From NCBI RefSeq assembly GCF_000935125.1, contig NZ_JRKI01000008.1, positions 361,445-425,444 on the forward strand: a DNA stretch of 64,000 nt, written 5' to 3'. Positions 17,526 through 29,477 of this stretch are shown here, one piece after another; the first letter of the stretch is position 1, and each line of letters begins with the position of its first letter. The stretch is from Streptomyces natalensis ATCC 27448 (GTDB taxonomy: Bacteria; Actinomycetota; Actinomycetes; Streptomycetales; Streptomycetaceae). The notes beneath the pieces were generated by a model. The model did no database searches and was not told the DNA's origin. It saw only the letters and a list, made by a program, of their open reading frames with translations. A program made the position numbers and the translations under genes.

Positions 17526-17847
17526 GATGAACGATGTGGTGAATAGCGCGGGAAATGCTGGAAATGGCGTGGGAAGTGGTATCGAGAATCCGGAATTCAG
17601 GCCGGCGGCTCGCTGCGGCGCCGGGCGGTGAATTCCGTACCCCCGCCCCCGCCGGCCCCCGTACGGGCCCCGTCCCGGCTCATGCGCCGCGTCTGGCCGG
17701 ACCCCGCCGCTACCAGGGGACGGAACCGGGCAAAGCGTTGGCCGATGATTCGTCACCCGCCTGCGTTGGGAAAGGAGTTGGTGGCACGATGGGGCCGGGG
17801 GTGTGCGGGGCATGCTCCCGGGCCGGTGAGGCGTTCCGACCAAGGGT

Positions 17848-18051
17848 GTGATCAGTGTGGCTCTTTCGCTGTCTGTGGTGCTGATGTTGGGGATCATCCT
17901 CGTCGTACTGATGAGACAGAAGGCCCTCAAGGCGGGCCCGGCGATCGTCGCCATACTCTTCGGCTTCTTCCTCGCCTCCACGGGAATGGCGCCGTCGATC
18001 AACCGGTTCCTCAATTCCATCGCCAACACCATCAACCACATCACCTTCTAG
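17848..18051 (+). CDS. Small two-helix membrane protein, unknown function
   Basis: A 67-residue hydrophobic protein. The first helix covers about residues 2-22, a short basic loop RQKALK follows, and a second helix covers about 29-47, ending in NSIANTINHITF. Codons are strongly G/C-ended, which supports coding. The start is uncertain: GTG 17848 gives the longest form, while GTG 17857 has AAGGG 10 bases upstream and may be the true start. A hairpin begins at the stop codon. I do not recognise the family. Confidence 0.7.
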   Translation: MISVALSLSVVLMLGIILVVLMRQKALKAGPAIVAILFGFFLASTGMAPSINRFLNSIANTINHITF

Positions 18052-18078
18052 GCCGCCGGTTCTCGACTCACGGCGGCC
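18051..18078 (+). terminator. Terminator of the small membrane protein gene
   Basis: GGCCGCCG (18051-18058) pairs exactly with CGGCGGCC (18071-18078) over a 12-base loop directly at the stop codon. Confidence 0.5.
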
Positions 18079-18126
18079 TTCCGGTGGTTTCCCGGTGGTT
18101 GTCCAGCGGTTTTCCGGCGTTCCCGC

Positions 18127-18507
18127 CTAGGCGGTCTGCCCGTCCCCGGTCCGCGACAGGGCATCCCGTACGGCTTCCTCGCTGCGCCCCACCAGCGCCG
18201 ATCCGTCGTCCGCGGTGATGATCGGCCGCTGAATCAGTCGGGGGTGCTCGGCCAGCGCCTCGATCCACCGTTCCCGCTCCGCGTCGGTACGTCCCCAGGA
18301 CCCGACGCCCAGCTCCTTGGCCTCGGCCTCCTGGGTACGGGTGATGTCCCACGGCTCCAGGCCCAGCCGCTCCAGCACGGCACGGATCTCGTCCGCGGTC
18401 GGCGGCTCCTCCAGATAGCGGCGCACGGTGTACTGCGCGCCCTCCTCGTCGAGAAGGTCCACGGCGGAACGGCACTTGGAACACGCGGGATTGATCCAGA
18501 TCTCCAT
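18127..18507 (-). CDS. ArsC/Spx-family thioredoxin-fold protein (arsenate reductase-like)
   Basis: The protein has 126 residues and begins with MEIWINPACSKCRSA, giving a CxxC motif at residues 9-12. The family pattern continues with YLEEPPTADEI, LIQRPII and a C-terminal RSEEAV. It belongs to the ArsC/YffB group of glutaredoxin-like folds. Arsenate reduction is possible, but no ars genes are nearby. In many genomes such proteins have unknown physiological substrates. The ATG at 18507 is the only reasonable start. It reads toward the small membrane protein gene, so the two are convergent. Confidence 0.85.
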   Translation of the reverse strand: MEIWINPACSKCRSAVDLLDEEGAQYTVRRYLEEPPTADEIRAVLERLGLEPWDITRTQEAEAKELGVGSWGRTDAERERWIEALAEHPRLIQRPIITADDGSALVGRSEEAVRDALSRTGDGQTA

Positions 18508-18572
18508 GCCGTCACCTTAGAACGCCGCGACCCGGCCACCCCGGGCGCGCCCGGGACCCCGGAGAACGCAAA

Positions 18573-18600
18573 GAACCCCAGGCCACCGGGCCTGGGGTTC
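18573..18600 (-). terminator. Terminator of tRNA-Gly
   Basis: GAACCCCAGGCC pairs exactly with GGCCTGGGGTTC around a 4-base loop. On the minus strand it is followed by TTTGCGTTCT. It lies 8 bases after the tRNA 3' end. Confidence 0.85.
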
Positions 18601-18608
18601 CTTTCCTG

Positions 18609-18679
18609 AGCGGGCGACGGGAATCGAACCCGCGTAGCCAGTTTGGAAGACTGGGGCTCTACCATTGAGCTACGCCCGC
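18609..18679 (-). tRNA. tRNA-Gly (anticodon TCC)
   Basis: On the minus strand, GCGGGCG and CGCCCGC form the acceptor stem, with U as discriminator. The D arm is TAGCTCAATGGTAGAGC. The anticodon loop CTTCCAA gives TCC. The T arm is GCGGGTTCGATTCCCGT. Length is 71 nt. CCA is not encoded. Confidence 0.95.
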
Positions 18680-18775
18680 AAGCGCCACCGGTCAGCGACC
18701 GCGGCACGCAGTGCATCGTAGCGGGTCAGGGCGGTCCGCCGCACACCGCATTCCCGTCGCCCGCCGGCCGGATCC

Positions 18776-18789
18776 GTTATCCCGATAAC
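18776..18789. promoter_or_regulatory. Dyad GTTATC-CC-GATAAC upstream of tRNA-Pro
   Basis: A perfect 14-bp palindromic site lies 47 bp before the tRNA. It sits just upstream of a possible TACCCT -10 box (18816-18821). Confidence 0.4.
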
Positions 18790-18835
18790 TGGCAACCGTA
18801 CGGCCAGCAGCCATGTACCCTACGTGTCGCACCGA

Positions 18836-18912
18836 CGGGGTGTGGCGCAGCTTGGTAGCGCGTCCGCTTTGGGAGCGGAAGGTCGTCGGTTCGAATCCGG
18901 CCACCCCGACCA
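18836..18912 (+). tRNA. tRNA-Pro (anticodon TGG)
   Basis: CGGGGTG and CACCCCG form the acceptor stem, with A as discriminator and CCA encoded at 18910-18912. The anticodon loop TTTGGGA gives TGG. The T arm GTCGGTTCGAATCCGGC is canonical. Nothing downstream suggests an integrated element. Confidence 0.96.
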
Positions 18913-19040
18913 GCAAGATCCAGCCGAAACCTCGGCCGGGCGAAAGCCCTCCCGCGCGCCCCTGCGCCCGTGCGACGACGCTCCGCTCATGGCCACCGGT
19001 GGCCGCTCATCGGCCCGCCGCCCGCCCATTCATGATCGCG

Positions 19041-19071
19041 TTGTGGGCGTCATCCTCCCTGCGGTTACTAT
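19041..19071 (+). promoter_or_regulatory. Candidate tig promoter
   Basis: TTGTGG (19041-19046) and TACTAT (19066-19071) are separated by 19 bp, in the 274-bp gap between tRNA-Pro and tig. The A+T-rich -10 box stands out in a G+C-rich region. Confidence 0.4.
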
Positions 19072-19186
19072 GCAAGCTGCGTGCCCGTGTGTCTCTGTAG
19101 CCGGGCGCGATCGGCCGGGCCACGAATGAGCGGGCCCGGAAGATCTTCGGCAAAACCCCAGAAGTCAGCCCCAAGGAGACCGAACC

Positions 19187-20584
19187 GTGAAGAGCGCCGT
19201 GGAGACCCTGAACCCGACCCGGGTTCGGCTCACTGTCGAGGTGCCCTTCGAGGAGCTCAAGCCCAGCCTCGACGCGGCGTACAAGAAGATCAACCAGCAG
19301 GTCACGGTGAAGGGCTTCCGTAAGGGCAAGATCCCTGCCCGGGTCATCGACCAGCGGTTCGGCCGTGGCGCCGTGCTGGAGGAGGCCGTCAACGACGCGC
19401 TCCCGAAGTTCTACACCGAGGCCGTCAACGAGGGTGAGTTCAACGTCCTCGGCCAGCCCGAGGTCGACATCACCGAGCTGAAGGACGGCGAGCTGCTGGC
19501 CTTCACCGCCGAGGTCGACATCCGCCCGGCCCTGGAGATCCCGGACTACTCCGGTATCGAGGTCGAGGTCGACGCCGTCGAGGTCTCGGACGAGGACGTC
19601 GACAACTCGGTCGAGCAGCTGCGTGAGCGCTTCGCCACCACCTCCCCGGTCGAGCGCGCCGCCCAGGACGGCGACGTCCTGACCGTGAACCTCGAGGCCA
19701 AGGTCGACGGCGAGGTCCTGGAGGACGGTGTCGCCCAGGGCGTCAACTACACCGTCGGCTCCGGTGAGCTGCTGGACGGCATCGACGACGCCGTCAAGGG
19801 CCTGGAGGCCAACGGCAAGGCCACTTTCACCTCCGAGCTCAAGGGCGGCTCCGCCCAGGGCAAGGAGGCCGAGGTCACCGTCGAGGTCACCGAGGTCAAG
19901 TCGCGTGAACTGCCCGAGCTGGACGACGACTTCGCGCAGCTGGCCAGCGAGTTCGACACCCTCGAGGAGCTCAAGGCGGACAGCCGCAAGCGCCTTGAGC
20001 AGATGAAGAAGTACGACCAGGCCACCCAGGCGCAGGAGAAGGTCCTGGACGAGCTGCTCAAGCTCGTCGAGGTGCCGATGCCGGAGAAGCTGCTCGCGGA
20101 CGAGATCCAGACCCGCAAGCACAACCTGGAGCACCACCAGCTCGGCCAGATGGGCCTCGACCTCGCGAAGTACCTGGAGATCCAGGGCAAGACCGAGGAA
20201 GAGTTCGACGCCGAGACCAAGGAGCAGGCCGAGAAGGGCATCAAGACCCAGTTCATCCTCGACGAGCTGGTCAACAAGGAGAAGCTGAACGTCAGCCAGG
20301 AGGAGCTCACCGAGCACCTCATGCGCCGCGCGCAGTCCTCCGGCATGTCCCCCGACCAGTTCGCCCAGGCCGTCGTCGAGGGCGGCCAGGTGCCGATGCT
20401 CGTCGGCGAGGTCGCCCGCGGCAAGGCCCTCGCGGTCGTCGTCGAGGCCGCCACGGTCAAGGACGCCAACGGCGAGGTCATCGACCTGGAGGACGAGGAA
20501 GAGACCGAGGTCGCCGAGGCCGTCGTCGCCGAGGCCGAGGGCACCGAGGACAAGCCCGCGGCCGACGAGTCGACCGAGGCCTGA
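19187..20584 (+). CDS. tig: Trigger factor, ribosome-associated chaperone and prolyl isomerase
   Basis: The protein has 465 residues. The N-terminal ribosome-binding domain carries the signature [11 protein letters not shown] near residue 45. A middle FKBP-type peptidyl-prolyl isomerase domain (about 155-245) contains DGDVLTVN and [14 protein letters not shown] long helical C-terminal chaperone domain follows, ending in an acidic Glu/Ala tail rich in EE and DE. The GTG start at 19187 follows AAGGAGA. It begins the tig-clpP1-clpP2-clpX block, with its own terminator, so tig is a separate transcript. Confidence 0.97.
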   Translation: MKSAVETLNPTRVRLTVEVPFEELKPSLDAAYKKINQQVTVKGFRKGKIPARVIDQRFGRGAVLEEAVNDALPKFYTEAVNEGEFNVLGQPEVDITELKDGELLAFTAEVDIRPALEIPDYSGIEVEVDAVEVSDEDVDNSVEQLRERFATTSPVERAAQDGDVLTVNLEAKVDGEVLEDGVAQGVNYTVGSGELLDGIDDAVKGLEANGKATFTSELKGGSAQGKEAEVTVEVTEVKSRELPELDDDFAQLASEFDTLEELKADSRKRLEQMKKYDQATQAQEKVLDELLKLVEVPMPEKLLADEIQTRKHNLEHHQLGQMGLDLAKYLEIQGKTEEEFDAETKEQAEKGIKTQFILDELVNKEKLNVSQEELTEHLMRRAQSSGMSPDQFAQAVVEGGQVPMLVGEVARGKALAVVVEAATVKDANGEVIDLEDEEETEVAEAVVAEAEGTEDKPAADESTEA

Positions 20585-20613
20585 GCCCCGGCCGTCGTAC
20601 GGCACTGATACGT

Positions 20614-20651
20614 ACGGGCCCGAACGCGCGCGCAAGCGTGTTCGGGCCCGT
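20614..20651 (+). terminator. Terminator of tig
   Basis: ACGGGCCCGAACGCG (20614-20628) pairs with CGTGTTCGGGCCCGT (20637-20651) with one wobble, 30 bases after the tig stop. Confidence 0.8.
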
Positions 20652-20719
20652 TGCCGTGCGCGCACCGGAACCGGCCCGCGGGCCGGTCATACCGGCGTCA
20701 TACCCGACCGGTGAGCCTG

Positions 20720-20733
20720 CGCTCACAGCGAAC
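20720..20733 (-). promoter_or_regulatory. ClgR operator of the clpP1-clpP2 operon
   Basis: On the minus strand the site reads GTTCGC-TGTGA-GCG, an exact match to the reported ClgR consensus GTTCGC-N5-GCG. Its centre is about 45 bp upstream of the TAGGGT -10 hexamer, a normal position for an activator. In Streptomyces, ClgR activates clpP1P2. Confidence 0.65.
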
Positions 20734-20901
20734 AGTTCTCAATGCGGGATGGCGTTGTCCGACCTGCGCGTTAGGGTCCGTAGATACGAGGGCAGGGGAG
20801 TCCCTGAAACCGCGCCGGCGCACCATACGGCGCCGATCCCCGCGCCCCGGCAGACGACGCTGAGACGGTCGCGAACCGTCCGACAACGAGCAGGTGGACA
20901 C

Positions 20902-21516
20902 GTGACGATCCCGATGCCTTCCGCCGCCGCTGAGCCGACCTTCGGTGGCCTCGGCGACCAGGTCTACAACCGGCTGCTCGGCGAGCGGATCATCTTCCTC
21001 GGCCAGCCGGTCGACGACGACATCGCCAACAAGATCACCGCGCAGCTGCTTCTCCTGGCCGCGGACCCGGAGAAGGACATCTACCTCTACATCAACAGTC
21101 CGGGCGGTTCGGTCACGGCCGGCATGGCGATCTACGACACCATGCAGTACATCAAGAACGACGTGGTGACGATCGCGATGGGCCTGGCCGCTTCGATGGG
21201 CCAGTTCCTGCTGAGCGCCGGCACCCCGGGCAAGCGCTTCGCGCTGCCCAACGCCGAGATCCTCATTCACCAGCCCTCCGCGGGCCTGGCCGGTTCGGCC
21301 TCGGACATCAAGATCCACGCCGATCAGCTGCTGCGCACGAAGCAGCGCCTGGGTGAGCTCTCCGCCCGTCACACTGGCCAGACGCTGGAGCAGTGGACCA
21401 GGGACGCCGACCGCGACCGCTGGTTCAGCGCCGAGGAGGCCAAGGCGTACGGCCTCATCGACGAGGTCATGCCCTCCGCCACCGGCGTTCCGGGCGGGGG
21501 CGGCACCGGGGCCTGA
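20902..21516 (+). CDS. clpP1: ATP-dependent Clp protease proteolytic subunit ClpP1
   Basis: A 204-residue self-compartmentalising serine peptidase. The catalytic triad is visible: Ser98 in AASMGQFLL, His123 in [10 protein letters not shown], and the acidic residue in the [11 protein letters not shown] region near 170. [12 protein letters not shown] forms the oxyanion strand. GTG 20902 (VTIPMPS) is chosen because it follows GTGGACAC with a weak GGTGG site, and ATG 20914 is an alternative. ClpP1 and ClpP2 form a mixed tetradecamer fed by ClpX or ClpC. Clp activity controls Streptomyces differentiation. Confidence 0.96.
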   Translation: MTIPMPSAAAEPTFGGLGDQVYNRLLGERIIFLGQPVDDDIANKITAQLLLLAADPEKDIYLYINSPGGSVTAGMAIYDTMQYIKNDVVTIAMGLAASMGQFLLSAGTPGKRFALPNAEILIHQPSAGLAGSASDIKIHADQLLRTKQRLGELSARHTGQTLEQWTRDADRDRWFSAEEAKAYGLIDEVMPSATGVPGGGGTGA

Positions 21517-21583
21517 CCCCGGCCGTACACGCCCCGTAGCAGACCCCCCAGCCTTTATCGCCACCAGGACGGTGAACCCCCAG

Positions 21584-22261
21584 ATGAACAACTTCCCCGG
21601 AAGCGGCCTCCAGGAGCGCGCTCAGGCCGAGTTCTCCGGCACGCGCGCCGAGTCCCGCTACATCGTCCCGCGCTTCGTCGAGCGGACCTCGCAGGGCGTG
21701 CGCGAGTACGACCCGTACGCGAAGCTCTTCGAGGAGCGGGTGATCTTCCTCGGCGTGCAGATCGACGACGCATCCGCCAATGACGTCATGGCACAGCTGC
21801 TGTGCCTGGAGTCGATGGACCCGGACCGGGACATCTCCATCTACATCAACTCCCCCGGCGGCTCCTTCACCGCGCTGACGGCCATCTACGACACCATGCA
21901 GTTCGTCAAGCCGGACATCCAGACGGTGTGCATGGGCCAGGCCGCCTCGGCCGCCGCGGTCCTGCTGGCCGCCGGTACGCCCGGCAAGCGGATGGCGCTG
22001 CCCAACGCCCGGATCCTGATCCACCAGCCCTACAGCGAGACCGGCCGCGGCCAGGTCTCCGACCTGGAGATCGCGGCCCGCGAGGTCCTGCGGATGCGGT
22101 CGCAGCTCGAGGACATGCTGGCCAAGCACTCCAGCACGCCGATCGAGAAGATCCGCGACGACATCGAGCGCGACAAGATTCTGACCGCCGAGGAGTCGCT
22201 GGCGTACGGTCTCGTCGACCAGATCGTCTCCACGCGCAAGTCCTCCGTCTCGATGGGCTAG
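21584..22261 (+). CDS. clpP2: ATP-dependent Clp protease proteolytic subunit ClpP2
   Basis: This 225-residue paralogue of ClpP1 lies 67 bp downstream in the same operon. Catalytic Ser near 122 lies in [11 protein letters not shown], and His near 147 in [11 protein letters not shown]. The N-terminal 40 residues ([20 protein letters not shown]) are longer than in ClpP1, as expected for actinobacterial ClpP2. I chose ATG 21584. A GTG at 21572 in the same frame is possible but has a ribosome-binding site too close to it. Confidence 0.96.
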   Translation: MNNFPGSGLQERAQAEFSGTRAESRYIVPRFVERTSQGVREYDPYAKLFEERVIFLGVQIDDASANDVMAQLLCLESMDPDRDISIYINSPGGSFTALTAIYDTMQFVKPDIQTVCMGQAASAAAVLLAAGTPGKRMALPNARILIHQPYSETGRGQVSDLEIAAREVLRMRSQLEDMLAKHSSTPIEKIRDDIERDKILTAEESLAYGLVDQIVSTRKSSVSMG

Positions 22262-22290
22262 CGACCCGCGCACAGCGAGTCGGAGAGTCG

Positions 22291-22338
22291 CCCCCTTGGA
22301 CCGGGCCGGAACGAGTGAACCGAGTCCGTCCAAGGGGG
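22291..22338 (+). terminator. Hairpin between clpP2 and clpX, terminator or attenuator
   Basis: CCCCCTTGGAC (22291-22301) pairs exactly with GTCCAAGGGGG (22328-22338) across a 26-base loop. It lies 30 bases past clpP2 and 90 bases before clpX. It may end most clpP1P2 transcripts. Confidence 0.6.
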
Positions 22339-22429
22339 GCCCGTACGGGGGTCCCGGCAAGGTACCGTCGATAGGCAAGCACCCGGGTCCGTTGAGCAAT
22401 GCGGATCCCAGGCGAAGGGGAAGCACCTC

Positions 22430-23713
<1,284 letters not shown>

Positions 23714-23730
23714 TGCGCTGCTCATAGCGA

Positions 23731-23778
23731 CCAACGGAACAGCCCGGCAGCGAAGTCGCTGCCGGGCTGTTCCGTTGG
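23731..23778. terminator. Bidirectional terminator after clpX
   Basis: A perfect 23-bp inverted repeat (23731-23753 and 23756-23778) with a 2-base centre lies between convergent clpX and the small secreted protein gene. Confidence 0.9.
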
Positions 23779-23799
23779 TTGGCGGGGTGGGTCAGCGGT

Positions 23800-24090
23800 T
23801 TACAAGCTGAGTTGGCACGCCGTGCTCGCCTCATCCCCCTTGACGCCCAAGGTGAACAGGTAGAGATTGCAGTCGGTCATGGCCCCCGCCTTTCCTCCCG
23901 GCGTGTGTTCCATGGCCACCATGGCGCACGCGCCCGCAACCTTGGGCCCGATTACGTACCCGTGCGCGTGGAGGTAGCTCGCGCAGTGCTTGGGGTCGGC
24001 GTGGGCCGGTGCTGTTGCGACGAGCGGAAGCGCCGCGCCTGCCAGCACTATTCCGGTGGCTGCCGCTATGCGGCGCACTGCCTTGCGCAT
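23800..24090 (-). CDS. Small secreted protein with two predicted disulfides
   Basis: The protein has 96 residues. A classic Sec signal peptide opens it: basic MRKAVRR, a hydrophobic core near 10-24, and an ALPLVATAPAHA cleavage site after about residue 31. The mature part is about 65 residues with four cysteines (HCASYL, GACAMV, TDCNLY, TACQLS), enough for two disulfides. I do not recognise the family. Streptomyces secrete many such small cysteine-containing proteins. The ATG at 24090 has a GGGAATTC context rather than a strong ribosome-binding site. Confidence 0.75.
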   Translation of the reverse strand: MRKAVRRIAAATGIVLAGAALPLVATAPAHADPKHCASYLHAHGYVIGPKVAGACAMVAMEHTPGGKAGAMTDCNLYLFTLGVKGDEASTACQLSL

Positions 24091-24233
24091 GGGAATTCCC
24101 CCTTGGGTCGGAAAGCCGCGGAGGCTTTCGATCGATCGTCGATCAATCTACTGCCCCATGAGCCTTCATTTGGGGCATCCGTGATGTTCTGGCCAATGTT
24201 CTGCCGGATCCGTCGCTTCACGCGCAGGGCAGG

Positions 24234-24273
24234 CGAAGGGCCCTCGACGGGACGCCCGTCGAGGGCCCTTTCG
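24234..24273 (-). terminator. Terminator of the gene ending at 24299
   Basis: CGAAGGGCCCTCGACGGG pairs with CCCGTCGAGGGCCCTTTCG around a 3-base loop with one bulged base. Confidence 0.8.
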
Positions 24274-24298
24274 TGGTCAGCCGGCCGCTGGGGAAGTG

Positions 24299-25231
24299 CT
24301 ACTTCTCCTTGCGGACTTCCTGGCGGATCTTGGCGGTCTTGTCAGCCGCGGCGTCGCCCTCAGGGGCCTGTGAGGTCACCCCGCTGGGCCCCATTGCGGG
24401 CATGTACGTGACCGAACCGACGGCGCTACTGTCCCCCCAGGCACAGGCGGTGAGGTTGAAGGACATCTCCATGCCGTGCTCGTTGCCCGAGACCTTGTAC
24501 TTCGCGCACTTCAGCGCCGCACCGTCGAAGTTGTCCGGCGAGTACGACGTTGCACCGTCGACGGTTTCGAACTTGAGGCCCTCGGAAATATTCTTCTTCA
24601 TGTTGTCTTCGACCTGGGCGAAGAACTGGTCGACGGCGCCTTCCGGGTTCGCGACCTTTCCGTAGACGCCCACCACCTTGAGGCCCGCCTTGCTGGCTGC
24701 CTTGTACGTGCCAGTCACTTCCTTGGCCTCGGTGATCCCCATGGCCTTGGCCGACTTGTCGCCGGAGGCGTCCTTGGCGGCGTCACTGCCACCGAGAGCA
24801 TCCTGCTTGGAGTACTCCCCGTTCAGCAGGGAGCCCGGCATCGAGATCGTGTAAGGCTTCACCTCACCCCCACCCGACCCGAACACGAAGTAAGCCCCCA
24901 CCCCGATCGCCGCCACCACAGCCACCGCGCCGATGATCAGGCCGACCTTCTTGCCGCTGCCGCCGCTCTCCGGCGGGCCCTGGGGGATTGCGCCGTAGGG
25001 GGTCTGCTGGCCGTAGGCGGGCTGGGCGCCCTGCTGGGGGTAGCCGTAGGCGGGCTGCTGGGGCTGCTGCTGGGGGTAGCCGTAGCCGCCCTGCTGCGGG
25101 GGCACCTGGCCGCCCTGCTGCGGGTAGCCGTAGCCGGGCTGCGGGGCCGGCTGCTGCGGCTGCTGGCCGTACGGGCCGGGCTGCTGAGGCTGCTGGCCGT
25201 ACGGTCCCGGTGGCGGCTGGTTGTAGCTCAT
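24299..25231 (-). CDS. Pro/Gln/Tyr/Gly-rich single-pass membrane protein with extracellular domain
   Basis: The protein has 310 residues. Residues 1-95 are a disordered PYGQQPQQ repeat facing the cytosol. A membrane helix [20 protein letters not shown] covers about 97-116. The remaining 190 residues are extracellular and include two cysteines (LKCAKY and TACAWG). The architecture is common among Streptomyces proteins of unknown function. Start ATG 25231 has GAGGGGA upstream. The gene is divergent from valS with only 164 bp between starts. A terminator follows at 24234-24273. Confidence 0.8.
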   Translation of the reverse strand: MSYNQPPPGPYGQQPQQPGPYGQQPQQPAPQPGYGYPQQGGQVPPQQGGYGYPQQQPQQPAYGYPQQGAQPAYGQQTPYGAIPQGPPESGGSGKKVGLIIGAVAVVAAIGVGAYFVFGSGGGEVKPYTISMPGSLLNGEYSKQDALGGSDAAKDASGDKSAKAMGITEAKEVTGTYKAASKAGLKVVGVYGKVANPEGAVDQFFAQVEDNMKKNISEGLKFETVDGATSYSPDNFDGAALKCAKYKVSGNEHGMEMSFNLTACAWGDSSAVGSVTYMPAMGPSGVTSQAPEGDAAADKTAKIRQEVRKEK

Positions 25232-25382
25232 GGAGCGGTTCCCCTCGTAACAAGCTGGTGGCAGCCGACGTCTGTGTGCTGCCCGCACGTGATGTTTATG
25301 CGCTGCGAACATCCTGTACGACGCCGCCGACAGCCGGTGCCCCGGGGGCGAAACCGATTCGAAGCTGCGACATACGCGCCCG

Positions 25383-25395
25383 TACACTGTCGGTC
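25383..25395 (+). promoter_or_regulatory. Leaderless -10 element of valS
   Basis: TACACT (25383-25388) is followed by 7 bases and the GTG start. There is no Shine-Dalgarno sequence. A weak -35 TTCGAA occurs at 25358-25363, 19 bp upstream of the -10. Confidence 0.6.
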
Positions 25396-28017
<2,622 letters not shown>

Positions 28018-29374
28018 CACCGGCCCCAGGGCTTCCGGCTCCAGGGCTTCCGGTCCCAGGGCTTGGCACAGGCCCCTCGTCCGTACGGGCGGGGGGCCTG
28101 CGCCGTCCCCGGCCGCCCCGCTGGCCGCGCCCGCCCCGTCCCTGTTGCCCCCGTTCGCGTACCGGCCGGCACAGGACGTACGCCGTCGAGACCGCCACGA
28201 AGGCCAGCCGGATCAGGCCGCGTGCCGAGTCGTCGGGGACGGCGAAGACGCTGCCGTAGAGGACCAGCAGGGCCACCCAGCTCCACCAGGGGACCAGGCG
28301 GCGCTGGCCGATGACGTCCCAGAGCAGGGTGCCGAGCAGGACGGACGCGGTGTAGTACGTGTAGACGCTGGGGTCGAGGGCGATGCGGGCGTTGGCGCCC
28401 AGCAGGACCACCGCCGGCCAGCGGCCGCGCCAGACGGCGAAGGAGCCGAGGGCGAGGCCCAGGGCGGCCTGGGCGGGGCGGTCCCAGCGGGGGGTTTCCG
28501 GATCGGCGACGCCAAGCCAGCGCAGCGCGGACGCCGGGTGGTTGGGGATGGCGAACTTGGCGGCGGACAAGGTCTGCGGGTCGCCGACGAAGAACGGCAG
28601 CCAGGCGACGGCCACCAGGCCCGCGCACCACAGGCCCGCCTTCAGCCACTTGTCCCGGGGTAGGGCGAGCAGGAGGGGGACGAAGGCCAGCGCGGTCGGC
28701 TTGGAGTCCATGGCGAGGGCCAGGAACACGCCGGTCAGGACGGCGTTGCCGCGGGTCAGGGCTCGTACGGCGAGGCAGGTGAAGAACAGCGCCAGGACGT
28801 CGTCGAGATGCCCGAAGCGGACCGCGACCTCGATCCACATGGGGATGAACGCCAGCCCGGCGATCAGCACGCGCTGCCGCAGCCGCTGGTGGTTGGTGCC
28901 GGTGCCCAGGAAGTGGTAGGCGGCGCTGCGGCCCGCCAGGACGACGATGACCAGCCCGAGCAGCGACATCAGGGCCGCGGCGAGGAACTGGCCGGTGGCC
29001 TCGGGGAACGGGTTGAACAGCCCCGCGGTCAGAAAGCTCAGCGGGCCCATCTGGAGCTCGGGGTGATGGGCGTAGAGGTTGAGGCCGCCGGTGCCGTCGC
29101 CCGCGCCGGCCTGGTAGATCAGCTCACCGCCGGTACGCAGATAGTGCCAGGAGAAGCCGCCGTGCGGTTCGACCACCGCGAACCACAGGACGGTCCAGGC
29201 GGTGAGCAGCACCAAATGCATCCGCTGGCTGATGGCCGGCACCCGTCGTCAGCTCCTGTCTTCCGCTCGGTGTGTCCATGCGTCCACACCCCTCCGGGGG
29301 AGAGCCCGCCGTGAAAGAGGGGGAAATGCGCCGCTCAGTTGTCCCGTACGAGCCGTTTCGTACAGGCGAGGCAC

Positions 29375-29407
29375 TTTCATGGCGCTCTCATTGCGCTCTC
29401 ATGAAGG
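29375..29407 (+). promoter_or_regulatory. Three tandem 11-bp repeats upstream of the PBP gene
   Basis: Units TTTCATGGCGC, TCTCATTGCGC and TCTCATGAAGG lie end to end. The common core is TNTCAT. The 11-bp period and the repeated TCA recall the direct-repeat boxes of OmpR-type regulators such as PhoP, but the match to the PHO box is weak. Confidence 0.45.
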
Positions 29408-29477
29408 ACGGGCACGGTGGACCGGAACGCCGACGTTCCGGCCGAACCGACCGTCCCGTACCGAGGAGCCGCGCCCC

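Larger units (their letters stand above)
17220..17847. other. About 620-bp region without a convincing gene
   Basis: The stretch has A+T-richer patches, unusual here. It contains a direct repeat GGTTGATAT (17426-17434 and 17471-17479) and a dyad at 17510-17525. Short open frames at 17268-17516 (minus) and 17383-17631 (plus) overlap each other, lack ribosome-binding sites and have mixed third-position bases, so I do not call them. It may hold regulatory sites, a small RNA or gene remnants. Confidence 0.5.
20585..20901. other. 317-bp regulatory gap between tig and clpP1
   Basis: It contains the tig terminator, a ClgR-type operator and a -10-like hexamer TAGGGT at 20772-20777. An open frame crosses the gap in phase with clpP1 (from 20638), but it spans these signals and is not conserved coding, so I place the clpP1 start at its downstream end. 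Confidence 0.65.

Noticed and set aside
17268..17631. Two overlapping short frames in the gene-free region
   Set aside because: No ribosome-binding sites, mixed third-position bases, and they overlap on opposite strands.
18836..18912. tRNA-Pro as an integration site of a mobile element
   Set aside because: No integrase, no repeated tRNA 3' end and no foreign gene lie downstream; tig follows directly.
22266..22283. A second ClgR-like site before clpX
   Set aside because: Reverse-strand ACTCGC-N5-GCG matches only four of six positions in the first half-site.
25232..25395. T-box riboswitch upstream of valS
   Set aside because: There is no room for one. A -10 hexamer lies 7 bases before the start codon, so the mRNA is probably leaderless.
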